A stretch of DNA of 16,482 nt from Acidimicrobiia bacterium (GTDB lineage Bacteria; Actinomycetota; Acidimicrobiia; Spongiisociales; SHLN01), in assembly GCA_030624805.1 (NCBI GenBank), contig JAUXJL010000010.1, forward strand, positions 1-16,482. The letters run 5' to 3'. How positions within the stretch are numbered: the first letter of the stretch is position 1; each line of letters opens with the position of its first letter. Under the pieces are notes generated by a model. That model was given only the letters and a program-made list of their open reading frames with translations, was not told where the DNA came from and made no database searches. Shown one piece after another: positions 5,607-12,707 of this stretch. The position numbers and the translations under genes were made by a program.

Positions 5607-6368
5607 GTGCTCGATGCAGCCCTCTGGGGCCTTGTCCAGGGCCTCACGGAGTTCCTGCCGATATCCTCAAGTGGCCATCTCGTGCTGGTTCCTGCCTTGC
5701 TCGGCAAGGATGCGCCGGAACTGGCAACCACCGCGGTGCTCCACCTGGGAACATTGGCGGCCGTCATATGGTATTTCCGCAGGGACGTTGCCTGGCTGCT
5801 CCGACCCGATCAAGATCCCCGGGCCTGGAGCATCATCAGGCTCCTCGCGATTGGAACGGTGCCGGCGGTCGTGGCCGGGCTACTGCTCGAATCGGCCCTC
5901 GAAGACATATTCGACAACCCCTCCCGGGTCGGTATCGCCCTCATATTTACCGGTGTGGTCCTGTTCGTCAGCGGCTACTTCACGCGGCTCTCTCGGACGC
6001 TCGAGGAGGCCGGCGTGCCGGACGCGGTCATCATCGGCACCGCCCAGGCGGTGGCGCTCGTGCCCGGAGTCTCTCGCTCCGGAATGACCATCACGGCCTC
6101 GCTCGGCCGCCGGTTCACCTCCGAGGAATCGGCCAGGTTCTCCTTCCTCCTTGCCATCCCCGTGATCCTCGGTGGAGGGTCAAAGCAGATGCTCGACCTG
6201 GCGGGCGAGGGCGGCCTGGAATGGAGCTTGCTCGTCGGCGTTGTGGTGGCCGCCATATCCGGGTATTGGGCCATCGCGATCCTGATAAAGGCCCTCACCC
6301 GATTCGGTCTTCGACCATTCGCCTACTACTGCTTCGTGGTTGGCTTCGGTGCTGTTATCTGGTACTAA
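5607..6368 (+). CDS. uppP: Undecaprenyl-diphosphatase (UppP/BacA)
   Basis: A 253-residue polytopic membrane enzyme that dephosphorylates undecaprenyl diphosphate to recycle the lipid carrier for peptidoglycan and other wall polymers; over-supply gives bacitracin resistance in this family. The two catalytic signatures are clear: QGLTEFLPISSSGHL (11-25, with the active-site Glu and Ser residues) and PGVSRSGMTI (153-162, with the essential Arg at 157). About eight hydrophobic segments are visible. GTG at 5607 is chosen because the family begins at this point and a TANNNT box stands six bases upstream; the frame is open 25 codons earlier but that part is not family-like. Its TAA overlaps the stop of the convergent eis-like gene by three or four bases. 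Confidence 0.94.
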   Translation: MLDAALWGLVQGLTEFLPISSSGHLVLVPALLGKDAPELATTAVLHLGTLAAVIWYFRRDVAWLLRPDQDPRAWSIIRLLAIGTVPAVVAGLLLESALEDIFDNPSRVGIALIFTGVVLFVSGYFTRLSRTLEEAGVPDAVIIGTAQAVALVPGVSRSGMTITASLGRRFTSEESARFSFLLAIPVILGGGSKQMLDLAGEGGLEWSLLVGVVVAAISGYWAIAILIKALTRFGLRPFAYYCFVVGFGAVIWY

Positions 6369-7579
6369 AAGACTTCGGGACACCAGGGTCGAACCGGCCA
6401 CCCGAACATGACATCGGCCTTCCGAAGCGCCTCGCGGCTGCCGGCTACGAGCCCGGCGCCCGCCAGTTGGGTGAACGTGAAGCCTCCGAGGTAGGTAGAT
6501 CCCAGCTCACGAACATCGAGTCGGAGATCGGGTTCCTCTTTCACGGGTTGGCAGGTTGCTCCGTCGGGCCCGCCCTCGAGGGCGAAGATTCCGGCGGCGC
6601 TGCCTCGGAAGGGATCGGTCAGCTCGAGAACGACGCGACCCTCCACCTGATATCGACGGGATGTAAGGGCCGCCGGAACATCCAGGATGCGCACCCACAT
6701 GCCATCAGACAGACTCTGCTCGATGCGACGTGAATCGGCCACGATGCGCGTCAACGTCGAATTGAGGTCGGTGTTCCAGCATTCGATTGTCTGTACGAGA
6801 TCGATTCCGGTCAAGTAGCGCCACAATCCGTCCTCGGCGCCCGGCGTGGCGGCCAATATGGCGCCACACACCAAACGGTTGGATGGCAGTCCCTGGTCCC
6901 ATTTCTCGTGTTGTCGGTAGCTGGCAAAACCGAGCGCCGTCCCACTTTCCTCATACACGACCCAGCGTTTCGGTGTTCCCCCGTCGCGCCAGCGAGGAGG
7001 ATCGTGCAAATGACCTTCATTCCAGCTTGTCTCGTTGCGAGTCAGGAAACCCGGTGTGTTGAGCCGGAGCGACTCATACAGAGGCGGAAGCAGCTTGCCG
7101 GCCTCGGCGAGATCGACGAGGCGCACAGTCCCGGATCCCAGTGGATCCCTCGGGAATGACACCCGCGATCGCTCGATCTTGGTCCGGAAGAACTGAGTGG
7201 CAACCCCATACCCGAAGCGGCCATAAATGGGAGCCTCAGATGTCCATAGGGCGGCTACCGGCTCGGCTCGCCCGGCCACTTCGTCGAGGTGGAACCGCAT
7301 CATCTCGGTGAGGACACCACGTCGCCGATGGGTGGGGAGAACGGCCATAATCATGGTTCCCCCGCAGCCCACCTCGCCTCCAGGGACTGTGAGATCGAAT
7401 GTGAACGCCCCACCCGACCCGATAGCCAAATCGCCCTCGAAGGCGCCGATAACACGATCAAGTTCAAATGCCCGACGGAAATGCTCCTGGTCCTCGGGCT
7501 TCAGCTCAAATCCGAAGGCGTGGCTCATTACTTCAGCAACGGCATCCATCTCGGACTCTTCAATAATGCGTACATCCAC
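6365..7579 (-). CDS. eis: Eis-like GNAT N-acetyltransferase
   Basis: A 404-residue protein, close to the ~400 residues of Eis (enhanced intracellular survival) acetyltransferases, which acetylate aminoglycosides and other amines or lysines with acetyl-CoA. The acetyl-CoA loop is visible as MAVLPTHRRRGVLTEMM (78-94; pattern VxPxxRRxG). IYGRFGYG (118-125) is the Eis motif holding the catalytic tyrosine. The second GNAT-like and C-terminal sterol-carrier-like regions follow, and the protein ends in Phe as Eis does, where the terminal carboxylate acts in catalysis. GTG at 7579 is preferred over GTG at 7627: the family starts with this DVRII-type strand and TAAGCT lies seven bases upstream. The name reflects family only; the native substrate is unknown. 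Confidence 0.88.
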   Translation of the reverse strand: MDVRIIEESEMDAVAEVMSHAFGFELKPEDQEHFRRAFELDRVIGAFEGDLAIGSGGAFTFDLTVPGGEVGCGGTMIMAVLPTHRRRGVLTEMMRFHLDEVAGRAEPVAALWTSEAPIYGRFGYGVATQFFRTKIERSRVSFPRDPLGSGTVRLVDLAEAGKLLPPLYESLRLNTPGFLTRNETSWNEGHLHDPPRWRDGGTPKRWVVYEESGTALGFASYRQHEKWDQGLPSNRLVCGAILAATPGAEDGLWRYLTGIDLVQTIECWNTDLNSTLTRIVADSRRIEQSLSDGMWVRILDVPAALTSRRYQVEGRVVLELTDPFRGSAAGIFALEGGPDGATCQPVKEEPDLRLDVRELGSTYLGGFTFTQLAGAGLVAGSREALRKADVMFGWPVRPWCPEVF

Positions 7580-7586
7580 GACGCCG

Positions 7587-7592
7587 AGCTTA
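7587..7592 (-). promoter_or_regulatory. -10 element for leaderless eis-like gene
   Basis: On the - strand TAAGCT is followed by seven bases (CGGCGTC) and the GTG at 7579. It is back-to-back with the + strand box at 7601-7606, so the two promoters overlap. Confidence 0.45.
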
Positions 7593-7600
7593 CCGGCCGC

Positions 7601-7606
7601 TACATT
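7601..7606 (+). promoter_or_regulatory. -10 element for the small HExxH protein gene
   Basis: TACATT stands eight bases before the ATG at 7615, and no Shine-Dalgarno sequence is visible, consistent with a leaderless or nearly leaderless transcript. Confidence 0.4.
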
Positions 7607-7614
7607 TGCCGGGC

Positions 7615-8043
7615 ATGAGCCGGCCACTCCATATGCGTCACAACTTCCCCGCCATTGAAGCCCTCGAGGCAGGAGACGTTGACCCTTCAGTTGTGGCCGG
7701 CTTGGCGCCGGGTGTCGATCCTGAGCAGCTCCTCATCCGCGAGGCCCAGCCCTGGTTCGAGCGCTCGGTCTTGCGAAAGTCTGCCGCCATCGCCCTCCCG
7801 TACGTCGTGTACATGCACTCACGAACCTATCGGCGGCCACGTCACGAGGTCACCCGTCTGGTGATCCATGAGATGATCCACGTCAGCCAATGGCGCCAGG
7901 AGGGATACCTCCGGTTCGCCTTCAGCTATGTGTGGGACTACCTCCGCGAACGTGGGCGGCGCCGGGGCCACACGGAGGCCTACCGTGCCATTCGATACGA
8001 GGTCGCCGCGCGGGCGGGAACCGACTCCTTGTATCCGACGTAG
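7615..8043 (+). CDS. Small HExxH metalloprotease-like protein
   Basis: A 142-residue soluble protein without signal peptide. RLVIHEMIHVSQWRQEG (81-97) contains a zinc-metalloprotease HExxH motif (His85, Glu86, His89). A downstream AYRAIRYEVAAR (122-133) offers Glu129 as a possible third zinc ligand, as in small DUF4157-like or gluzincin-type minimal domains. An N-terminal hydrophobic strand (SAAIALPYVVYMHSRTY) resembles the edge strand of such domains. Whether it is an active peptidase, and on what, cannot be told. Starts at TTG 7606, ATG 7615 and ATG 7633 are possible; 7615 fits the upstream TACATT box. It is divergent from the eis-like gene, with the two starts 36 bp apart, and followed 27 bp later by the lipoprotein gene, probably in one transcript. 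Confidence 0.7.
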   Translation: MSRPLHMRHNFPAIEALEAGDVDPSVVAGLAPGVDPEQLLIREAQPWFERSVLRKSAAIALPYVVYMHSRTYRRPRHEVTRLVIHEMIHVSQWRQEGYLRFAFSYVWDYLRERGRRRGHTEAYRAIRYEVAARAGTDSLYPT

Positions 8044-8070
8044 CAACGCGGCCGTGCCAAGCTCTTCGAC

Positions 8071-9297
8071 GTGAAATACGTCCTGGCCGCCCTCCTGCTC
8101 GTATTGTCGGCCTGCTCTGACAGCAGTGGCGATGAATCGCCGGCGGCCGGTGGCGGGCTGGTCGCCATCAACGGGGTCGACGGCAACATTTCAACCTACG
8201 ACCCGGCCACGAACTCGGTGACGCCGGTGACAAGCGATGCCGGGCTGAGCCGGTTCTACTCGCAGCCAACGTGGTCGCCAGACGGCACCCGACTGGCGTT
8301 CGCCGCGTCAACCGCGGCGACGCTCGGCCCCGGCCTGCAAGCGGACCAAGCGGCGCTCCGCATCTCGTCCGAAGCCCAGGTTGGAGTAGAGAATGCCGTC
8401 CACATTGCTCCCGCAGACGGCGGGCCGTCAACCGTCATAGCAATCCCCTTTTCCGCCTTTTACCTCTATTGGGCACCCGACGGAAATCACCTGGCATTCC
8501 TCGGAAACGATCTGTCGCTTGACCGGCTGAGGCTCGGCATGATTGACACCGAAGCCGGGACTCACGAATTGGTGGATATTGGTCAGCCCTACTATTTCGC
8601 GTGGTCGCCCGAATCTGACCGGCTGCTCGTACATCTCGCTGATTCAGAGCTCTTTTTTCTGAGCGTTCAAGGCGAACGAGAGCTGATCGGCACCTCTCCC
8701 GGGGGCTTCACTGCCCCGGGCTGGTTCGGTGACACCCTGCTGTTCGGATGGGATGCCGGTGGAGGGCAAGCTATCCAACTCGCCGATGCCGATGGAACGG
8801 TGCGCGGTGCGGGCAACGCGTATTCAGAGGCGACCGCGTTTGGGCTCAACCCGGACCAACTTCGATTCGCCTATATCAACATTCCCCAGGGGGCCAATCC
8901 CTTTTCGTTGGGACCGCTCATCGTGTCCACACCCGACGGGGAAACACAGATAGCCGAAACGGCGGCAGTCTTCTTCTGGGACAGGTCGGGCGACCAGTTG
9001 CTCTACCTGACCGCCGAGGTCGAGACCGACAACTTCGCCGTTCGATGGAACGTGTGGGACGGAAACACGTCGGTCGCCTTCGAACCGTTCCTGCCGACTG
9101 CCACCTTTGTCCAGCAGTACCTGCCGTTCTTCCCCCAATACGCCAACAGCCTCTCGTTGTTCTCTCCCGACGATGCATCGTTCACGTTTTCCGGCCGAAT
9201 CGAGGGACGCGGTGCGGGAGTCTGGATACAACCCATCGGCAAAAACTCCCCTGCTGAGCTCGTAGCCCCCGGAGAGTTCTCGAGCTGGGCACCGTAG
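8071..9297 (+). CDS. Lipoprotein with TolB-like (PD40) beta-propeller
   Basis: A 408-residue protein with a lipoprotein signal: a hydrophobic segment ends in the lipobox LSAC with Cys15 as the expected lipidation site, followed by a Ser/Gly-rich linker. The rest carries repeats of the PD40/TolB propeller type: PTWSPDGTRLAFAA (66-79), YWAPDGNHLAFLG, AWSPESDRLLVHL and LFSPDDASFTFSG. It is therefore likely an extracytoplasmic, membrane-anchored beta-propeller that binds a protein or glycan partner; no enzyme motif is seen. No tolA/pal partners are nearby, as expected outside Gram-negatives. The GTG at 8071 lacks a ribosome-binding site; a weak CAAGCT lies seven bases upstream. It may be co-transcribed with the HExxH gene before it. 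Confidence 0.82.
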   Translation: MKYVLAALLLVLSACSDSSGDESPAAGGGLVAINGVDGNISTYDPATNSVTPVTSDAGLSRFYSQPTWSPDGTRLAFAASTAATLGPGLQADQAALRISSEAQVGVENAVHIAPADGGPSTVIAIPFSAFYLYWAPDGNHLAFLGNDLSLDRLRLGMIDTEAGTHELVDIGQPYYFAWSPESDRLLVHLADSELFFLSVQGERELIGTSPGGFTAPGWFGDTLLFGWDAGGGQAIQLADADGTVRGAGNAYSEATAFGLNPDQLRFAYINIPQGANPFSLGPLIVSTPDGETQIAETAAVFFWDRSGDQLLYLTAEVETDNFAVRWNVWDGNTSVAFEPFLPTATFVQQYLPFFPQYANSLSLFSPDDASFTFSGRIEGRGAGVWIQPIGKNSPAELVAPGEFSSWAP

Positions 9298-9312
9298 CGA
9301 ACCTGAGCCGGG

Positions 9313-9318
9313 TAATTT
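9313..9318 (+). promoter_or_regulatory. -10 element for leaderless ctpE-like gene
   Basis: TAATTT is followed by exactly six bases (GTATGT) and the GTG at 9325. It is the best -10 match of the leaderless set and lies in the 27-bp gap after the lipoprotein gene. Confidence 0.55.
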
Positions 9319-9324
9319 GTATGT

Positions 9325-11820
9325 GTGACAACCACGAAACCCGACGCCGCCCAATTCGCTCAGACTGGTTTGTCGAAGCGGCAAGTCCGTGATCGGGTCG
9401 CGCAAGGCCAGGTGAACGACGTTCCCGAGGGGCCGAGCCGAACCGTCCGGGAAATCGTCCGATCAAATGTCATAACCCGATTCAACCTCCTCATCTCGGC
9501 CTTGCTCGTGGTAATCCTGCTGGTGGCGCCCCTCCAGGATGCGCTCTTTGCCGGCGTCATGATCGTCAACACCATCATCGGCATTTACCAGGAGCTGAAA
9601 GCAAAACGAACTCTCGACCGGCTGGCGGTGCTGGCCGCGCCGCGAGTGAATGTGGTACGAGGAGGCAAGGTCCAGAAGATTGCGGTCAGCTCGGTTGTTA
9701 TTCAGGATGTGCTCGAACTTGCGCCCGGTGATCAAATCGTCGTCGACGGCCAGGTGCTAACCACCAACAACCTCGAAGTTGACGAGTCGCTGCTCACCGG
9801 CGAATCGGACGCCGTTGACAAGGTCTCCGGAGATCAGGTGCTGTCCGGCTCGTTTGTGAGCGCCGGTGGCGGGCGGTTTATGGCCACAAAAGTCGGAAAG
9901 GACGCCTACGCCGCCCAATTGGCCGAGCAGGCCAAGCAGTTCACGCTGGTTCGCTCGGAGTTGCGATCCGGGATCGACTTCATTCTCAAATTGGTTTCCT
10001 GGTTGGTGATTCCGACAGCCGGCCTCCTGGTGTTGAGCCAGCTCGAGGCCAGCGAATCGGTCAAAGAAGCACTTCGAGGGGCGGTGGCAGGAACGGTTGC
10101 AATGGTCCCCCAGGGGCTGGTATTGGTGACCAGCGTTGCGTTTGCGGTCGGCGTGGTACGGCTCGGACGCCGGCAGGTTCTCGTGCAGGAGCTGCCTGCC
10201 CTCGAAGGCCTGGCCCGAGTCGACGTTGTATGTCTCGACAAGACCGGAACCCTCACCCAGGGCAAACTGGCTGTCGACACGGTGCACGCCCTGAGCGGCG
10301 ACGACTACGGTCCGCCGCTCGGCGCCCTCGCCCAGGCCGATCCGAACCCGAACGCAACCCTGGCTGCGGTTGCCGCCGCCTTCTCAGCACCGAATGGATG
10401 GTCGGCGACCGACTCGGTCCCGTTCTCTTCCGCCCGCAAATGGTGTGGAGCTACGTTCACCGGTCAGGGCAGCTTCGTCCTGGGGGCCCCCGAGGTGGTA
10501 TTGGCAGGACGCGACTCGGAAGCGACCCGTCGGGCAGACCTGCTGGCTCTCGAGGGCAGCCGGGTTGTGGCGCTGGCCCGCTCAACCCAGCCATTGCAGG
10601 GTGGCGCCCTGCCAACCGACCTCGAGGCCATGGCGTTTGTGGTGTTAGCCGACAAGATCAAGCCGGAGGCGCCGGAGATCCTCGATTTCTTCACCGCTCA
10701 GAATGTTGCGATCAAAGTCATCAGCGGAGACCACCCGAGCACAGTCGGCCGAATCGCGGCCGAGGTTGGTGTTCCCAACGTGGGCGAGGCGATCGACGCT
10801 CGAACGTTGCCCGATGACCCCGGTGCCCTGGCCGACGTGATGGAAAGCCGAAGCGTATTTGGCCGGGTGACCCCACACCAGAAGCAGGCGATGGTCGAAG
10901 CGCTCAAATCGCGAGGGCACGTGGTTGCCATGACCGGTGACGGCGTCAACGACGTGCTGGCTCTCAAGAGCGCCGACATCGGGATCGCGATGGGCTCGGG
11001 GAGTGGCGCCTCGCGATCGGTTGCCCAACTCGTACTGCTCGATTCCTCCTTCGAACACGTACCCCAGGTCGTAGCGGAGGGACGGCGCGTTATCGCCAAC
11101 ATCGAACGGGTCGCCAACCTGTACCTCACCAAAACCGTCTACGCCTTCTTGCTTGCTCTGGCCATCGGCGTGGTGGGATGGCAGTTCCCATTCCTCCCCC
11201 GCCACCTCACGCTCATCGGCACGCTGACCATCGGCGCTCCCTCGTTCTTCCTCGCCCTCGCCCCTAGCTCCCGACGGGCAGCCCCCGGCTTCGTCCGTCG
11301 GGTCGTCCGCTTTTCCGTACCGGCAGGGTTCCTGACCGCAGCAGCTACTTTTTCGGCCTACTGGCTGGCTCGCGACCAGGTCGATGTGAACCTCGATGAA
11401 GCCCGTACCACAGCCACGCTTGTTCTCGTGCTCGTCGGGTTGTTCGTCCTGGCCATCATCTCTCGTCCGTTCAACCCAGCCCGTCGTGCGCTCATCCTCT
11501 CGATGGGACTGATCCTCGCTCTCGTCTTTCTCATTCCGGCCACTCGCGAGTTCTTTGCGCTCGACTTCCCTCCAATGATCGTGCTCACGTCCGCAGTCGG
11601 AATCGCCTCCATCACCGGGGCCGTCATGTTTGCCTCGTTGCGAGCAGTCGAGTGGTCCGTGCTCGCACCCGAGGTTCTTCGCTCGCGGAAGGTGCAGCGC
11701 ATGGAGCGGCAAGTGGGCGAGAGGCTGCAAGAGGTCGAGTACAAGATCGAGAACTGGGTGCAGCGAAGCTGGCGATCCATTCGGTCGATTTTCAGCGGCC
11801 GAGACGACCTGGAGGAGTGA
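9325..11820 (+). CDS. ctpE: CtpE-like cation-transporting P-type ATPase
   Basis: An 831-residue P-type ATPase resembling mycobacterial CtpE (linked to calcium uptake). Order: N-terminal cytosolic segment with GLSKRQVRDRVAQGQVNDVP; two membrane spans (about 53-92); actuator domain with TGES (158-161); spans 3-4 (about 220-280); phosphorylation motif DKTGT (Asp305); nucleotide domain; hinge TGDGVNDVLALK (537-548); and six C-terminal spans (about 590-770). The stretch VQELPALEGLARVDVVC is very CtpE-like. The P2-type TM4 motif PEGL reads PQGL here (Gln263), changing a residue that in related pumps contributes to ion binding. A charged amphipathic tail of ~60 residues follows the last span. The start is a GTG with TAATTT six bases upstream. 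The transported ion is inferred from the family only. Confidence 0.88.
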   Translation: MTTTKPDAAQFAQTGLSKRQVRDRVAQGQVNDVPEGPSRTVREIVRSNVITRFNLLISALLVVILLVAPLQDALFAGVMIVNTIIGIYQELKAKRTLDRLAVLAAPRVNVVRGGKVQKIAVSSVVIQDVLELAPGDQIVVDGQVLTTNNLEVDESLLTGESDAVDKVSGDQVLSGSFVSAGGGRFMATKVGKDAYAAQLAEQAKQFTLVRSELRSGIDFILKLVSWLVIPTAGLLVLSQLEASESVKEALRGAVAGTVAMVPQGLVLVTSVAFAVGVVRLGRRQVLVQELPALEGLARVDVVCLDKTGTLTQGKLAVDTVHALSGDDYGPPLGALAQADPNPNATLAAVAAAFSAPNGWSATDSVPFSSARKWCGATFTGQGSFVLGAPEVVLAGRDSEATRRADLLALEGSRVVALARSTQPLQGGALPTDLEAMAFVVLADKIKPEAPEILDFFTAQNVAIKVISGDHPSTVGRIAAEVGVPNVGEAIDARTLPDDPGALADVMESRSVFGRVTPHQKQAMVEALKSRGHVVAMTGDGVNDVLALKSADIGIAMGSGSGASRSVAQLVLLDSSFEHVPQVVAEGRRVIANIERVANLYLTKTVYAFLLALAIGVVGWQFPFLPRHLTLIGTLTIGAPSFFLALAPSSRRAAPGFVRRVVRFSVPAGFLTAAATFSAYWLARDQVDVNLDEARTTATLVLVLVGLFVLAIISRPFNPARRALILSMGLILALVFLIPATREFFALDFPPMIVLTSAVGIASITGAVMFASLRAVEWSVLAPEVLRSRKVQRMERQVGERLQEVEYKIENWVQRSWRSIRSIFSGRDDLEE

Positions 11821-11839
11821 AGGCGTCAGGCAAAAGACG

Positions 11840-11856
11840 AGTCGCCAGTCGCCAGT
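11840..11856. repeat. Short tandem heptamer AGTCGCC
   Basis: Two copies of AGTCGCC (11840-11846, 11847-11853) plus AGT. It is the same unit length as the longer heptamer array 50 bp downstream but a different sequence. Confidence 0.6.
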
Positions 11857-11901
11857 TCTCCCGGGGTTGCTGATGGATAACTTGGTGGCATCAGACGGCG
11901 T

Positions 11902-11946
11902 GCATGAGGCATGAGGCATGAGGCATGAGGCATGAGGCATGAGGCA
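11902..11946. repeat. Heptanucleotide tandem repeat GCATGAG x6
   Basis: Six perfect copies of GCATGAG plus a partial GCA, intergenic between the ctpE-like gene and the convergent nitroreductase gene. Copies are identical, implying recent slippage expansion. On the other strand it reads GCCTCAT/CTCATGC, which creates misleading open frames with Met-Pro-His-Ala-Ser repeats. Confidence 0.92.
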
Positions 11947-11947
11947 A

Positions 11948-11982
11948 CCGCTCGGAAGCCTGAAAGCGAGCGCCGCGAGCGG
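11948..11982. repeat. Inverted and direct repeats next to the heptamer array
   Basis: CCGCTCG (11948-11954) can pair with CGAGCGG (11976-11982). Between them GCGAGC occurs twice, with the pattern GCGAGCGCCGCGAGCGG. Together with the heptamers this looks like a composite intergenic repeat unit. It could also serve as a 3'-end hairpin for the convergent genes, but there is no T-tract. Confidence 0.4.
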
Positions 11983-11993
11983 CTGGAGGCTGG

Positions 11994-12641
11994 CTAGTAG
12001 CTCCAGAGGGGCTCGGGGACCGACCATTCGGGCGCCTCACCCCAACGATCGGCGAACACGACCTGTTCAACGGGCGGGCGCTCCGCCACCCCCCACTTAC
12101 CCAGCGGATATCCACAGGTGATGGCCGCGGCATTGCGCCAGCCCTTGTCGGCGGGCACGCCGAGAACCTCATTCACGTCGTCGGCTGCGAAATGGTTGAG
12201 CACCGTCGTCAGGGTGGTGCCCACCCCCTGGGCCCGAGCGGCCAGCATGAGATTCCACACAGCCGGGTAGATTCCAGAGCCGTCCGGATCGTTGCGGATG
12301 AAGGGAAGAACCACCAGCGGCACCTGGTCGAAGTTGGCGGCCAGCCAATCGGCCGATGACATCACCCGCCGAGTGATGTCATCGCCCCTGGCTTCGGCCG
12401 CTTCCCGCACCCCGGAATAGAAGGTTCTTTGCAGCTCGTCCCACGAGCGCTTGTAGAGACCGGCCAGCTCGCCAACGACGGCCCGATCTGACACGGCCAC
12501 AAGTCGCCACTGTTGGGTGTTGCCCGGTGACGGCGCCCGAATGGCTGCGTCCAGCATTTGTTTGACAACGTCCTCGGGGATCGGATCCGGTTTGACCCGG
12601 CGCATCGCCCGGGTGGTGTACAAGGCTTCGAACGTGTCCAC
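11994..12641 (-). CDS. Nitroreductase-family flavoprotein
   Basis: A 215-residue protein of the FMN-dependent nitroreductase superfamily, which uses NAD(P)H to reduce nitro compounds, quinones, flavins or enones. The FMN-binding N-terminus is visible as TTRAMRRVKPDPIP (9-22) and RAPSPGNTQQWRLVAV, equivalent to the usual SxRRF...APSxxNxQPW pattern. The mid-region NLMLAARAQGVGTTLTT and the C-terminal glycine turn (ITCGYPLGKW) are also typical. GTG at 12641 is chosen because GAAGGAG lies immediately upstream; an upstream in-frame extension is not family-like. It follows nadC by 66 bp on the same strand and may be the last gene of the nad operon, or have its own promoter. The substrate is unknown. 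Confidence 0.87.
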   Translation of the reverse strand: MDTFEALYTTRAMRRVKPDPIPEDVVKQMLDAAIRAPSPGNTQQWRLVAVSDRAVVGELAGLYKRSWDELQRTFYSGVREAAEARGDDITRRVMSSADWLAANFDQVPLVVLPFIRNDPDGSGIYPAVWNLMLAARAQGVGTTLTTVLNHFAADDVNEVLGVPADKGWRNAAAITCGYPLGKWGVAERPPVEQVVFADRWGEAPEWSVPEPLWSY

Positions 12642-12707
12642 AACGACTCCTTCAGTTGGCCGCAGCCTAGAGCCGGCCACCGACGGCTCCCTGAGGTCCG
12701 AGCCGTG

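Noticed and set aside
6705..7658. Several + strand frames across the eis-like gene
   Set aside because: All are antisense to the well-supported acetyltransferase frame.
11902..11946. CRISPR array
   Set aside because: The units are 7 bp with no spacers; this is a simple tandem repeat.
10645..12027. 460-codon open frame on the - strand under ctpE
   Set aside because: It is antisense to the ATPase, has His/Asp/Glu/Gly-rich composition typical of shadow frames, and its beginning translates the heptamer array.
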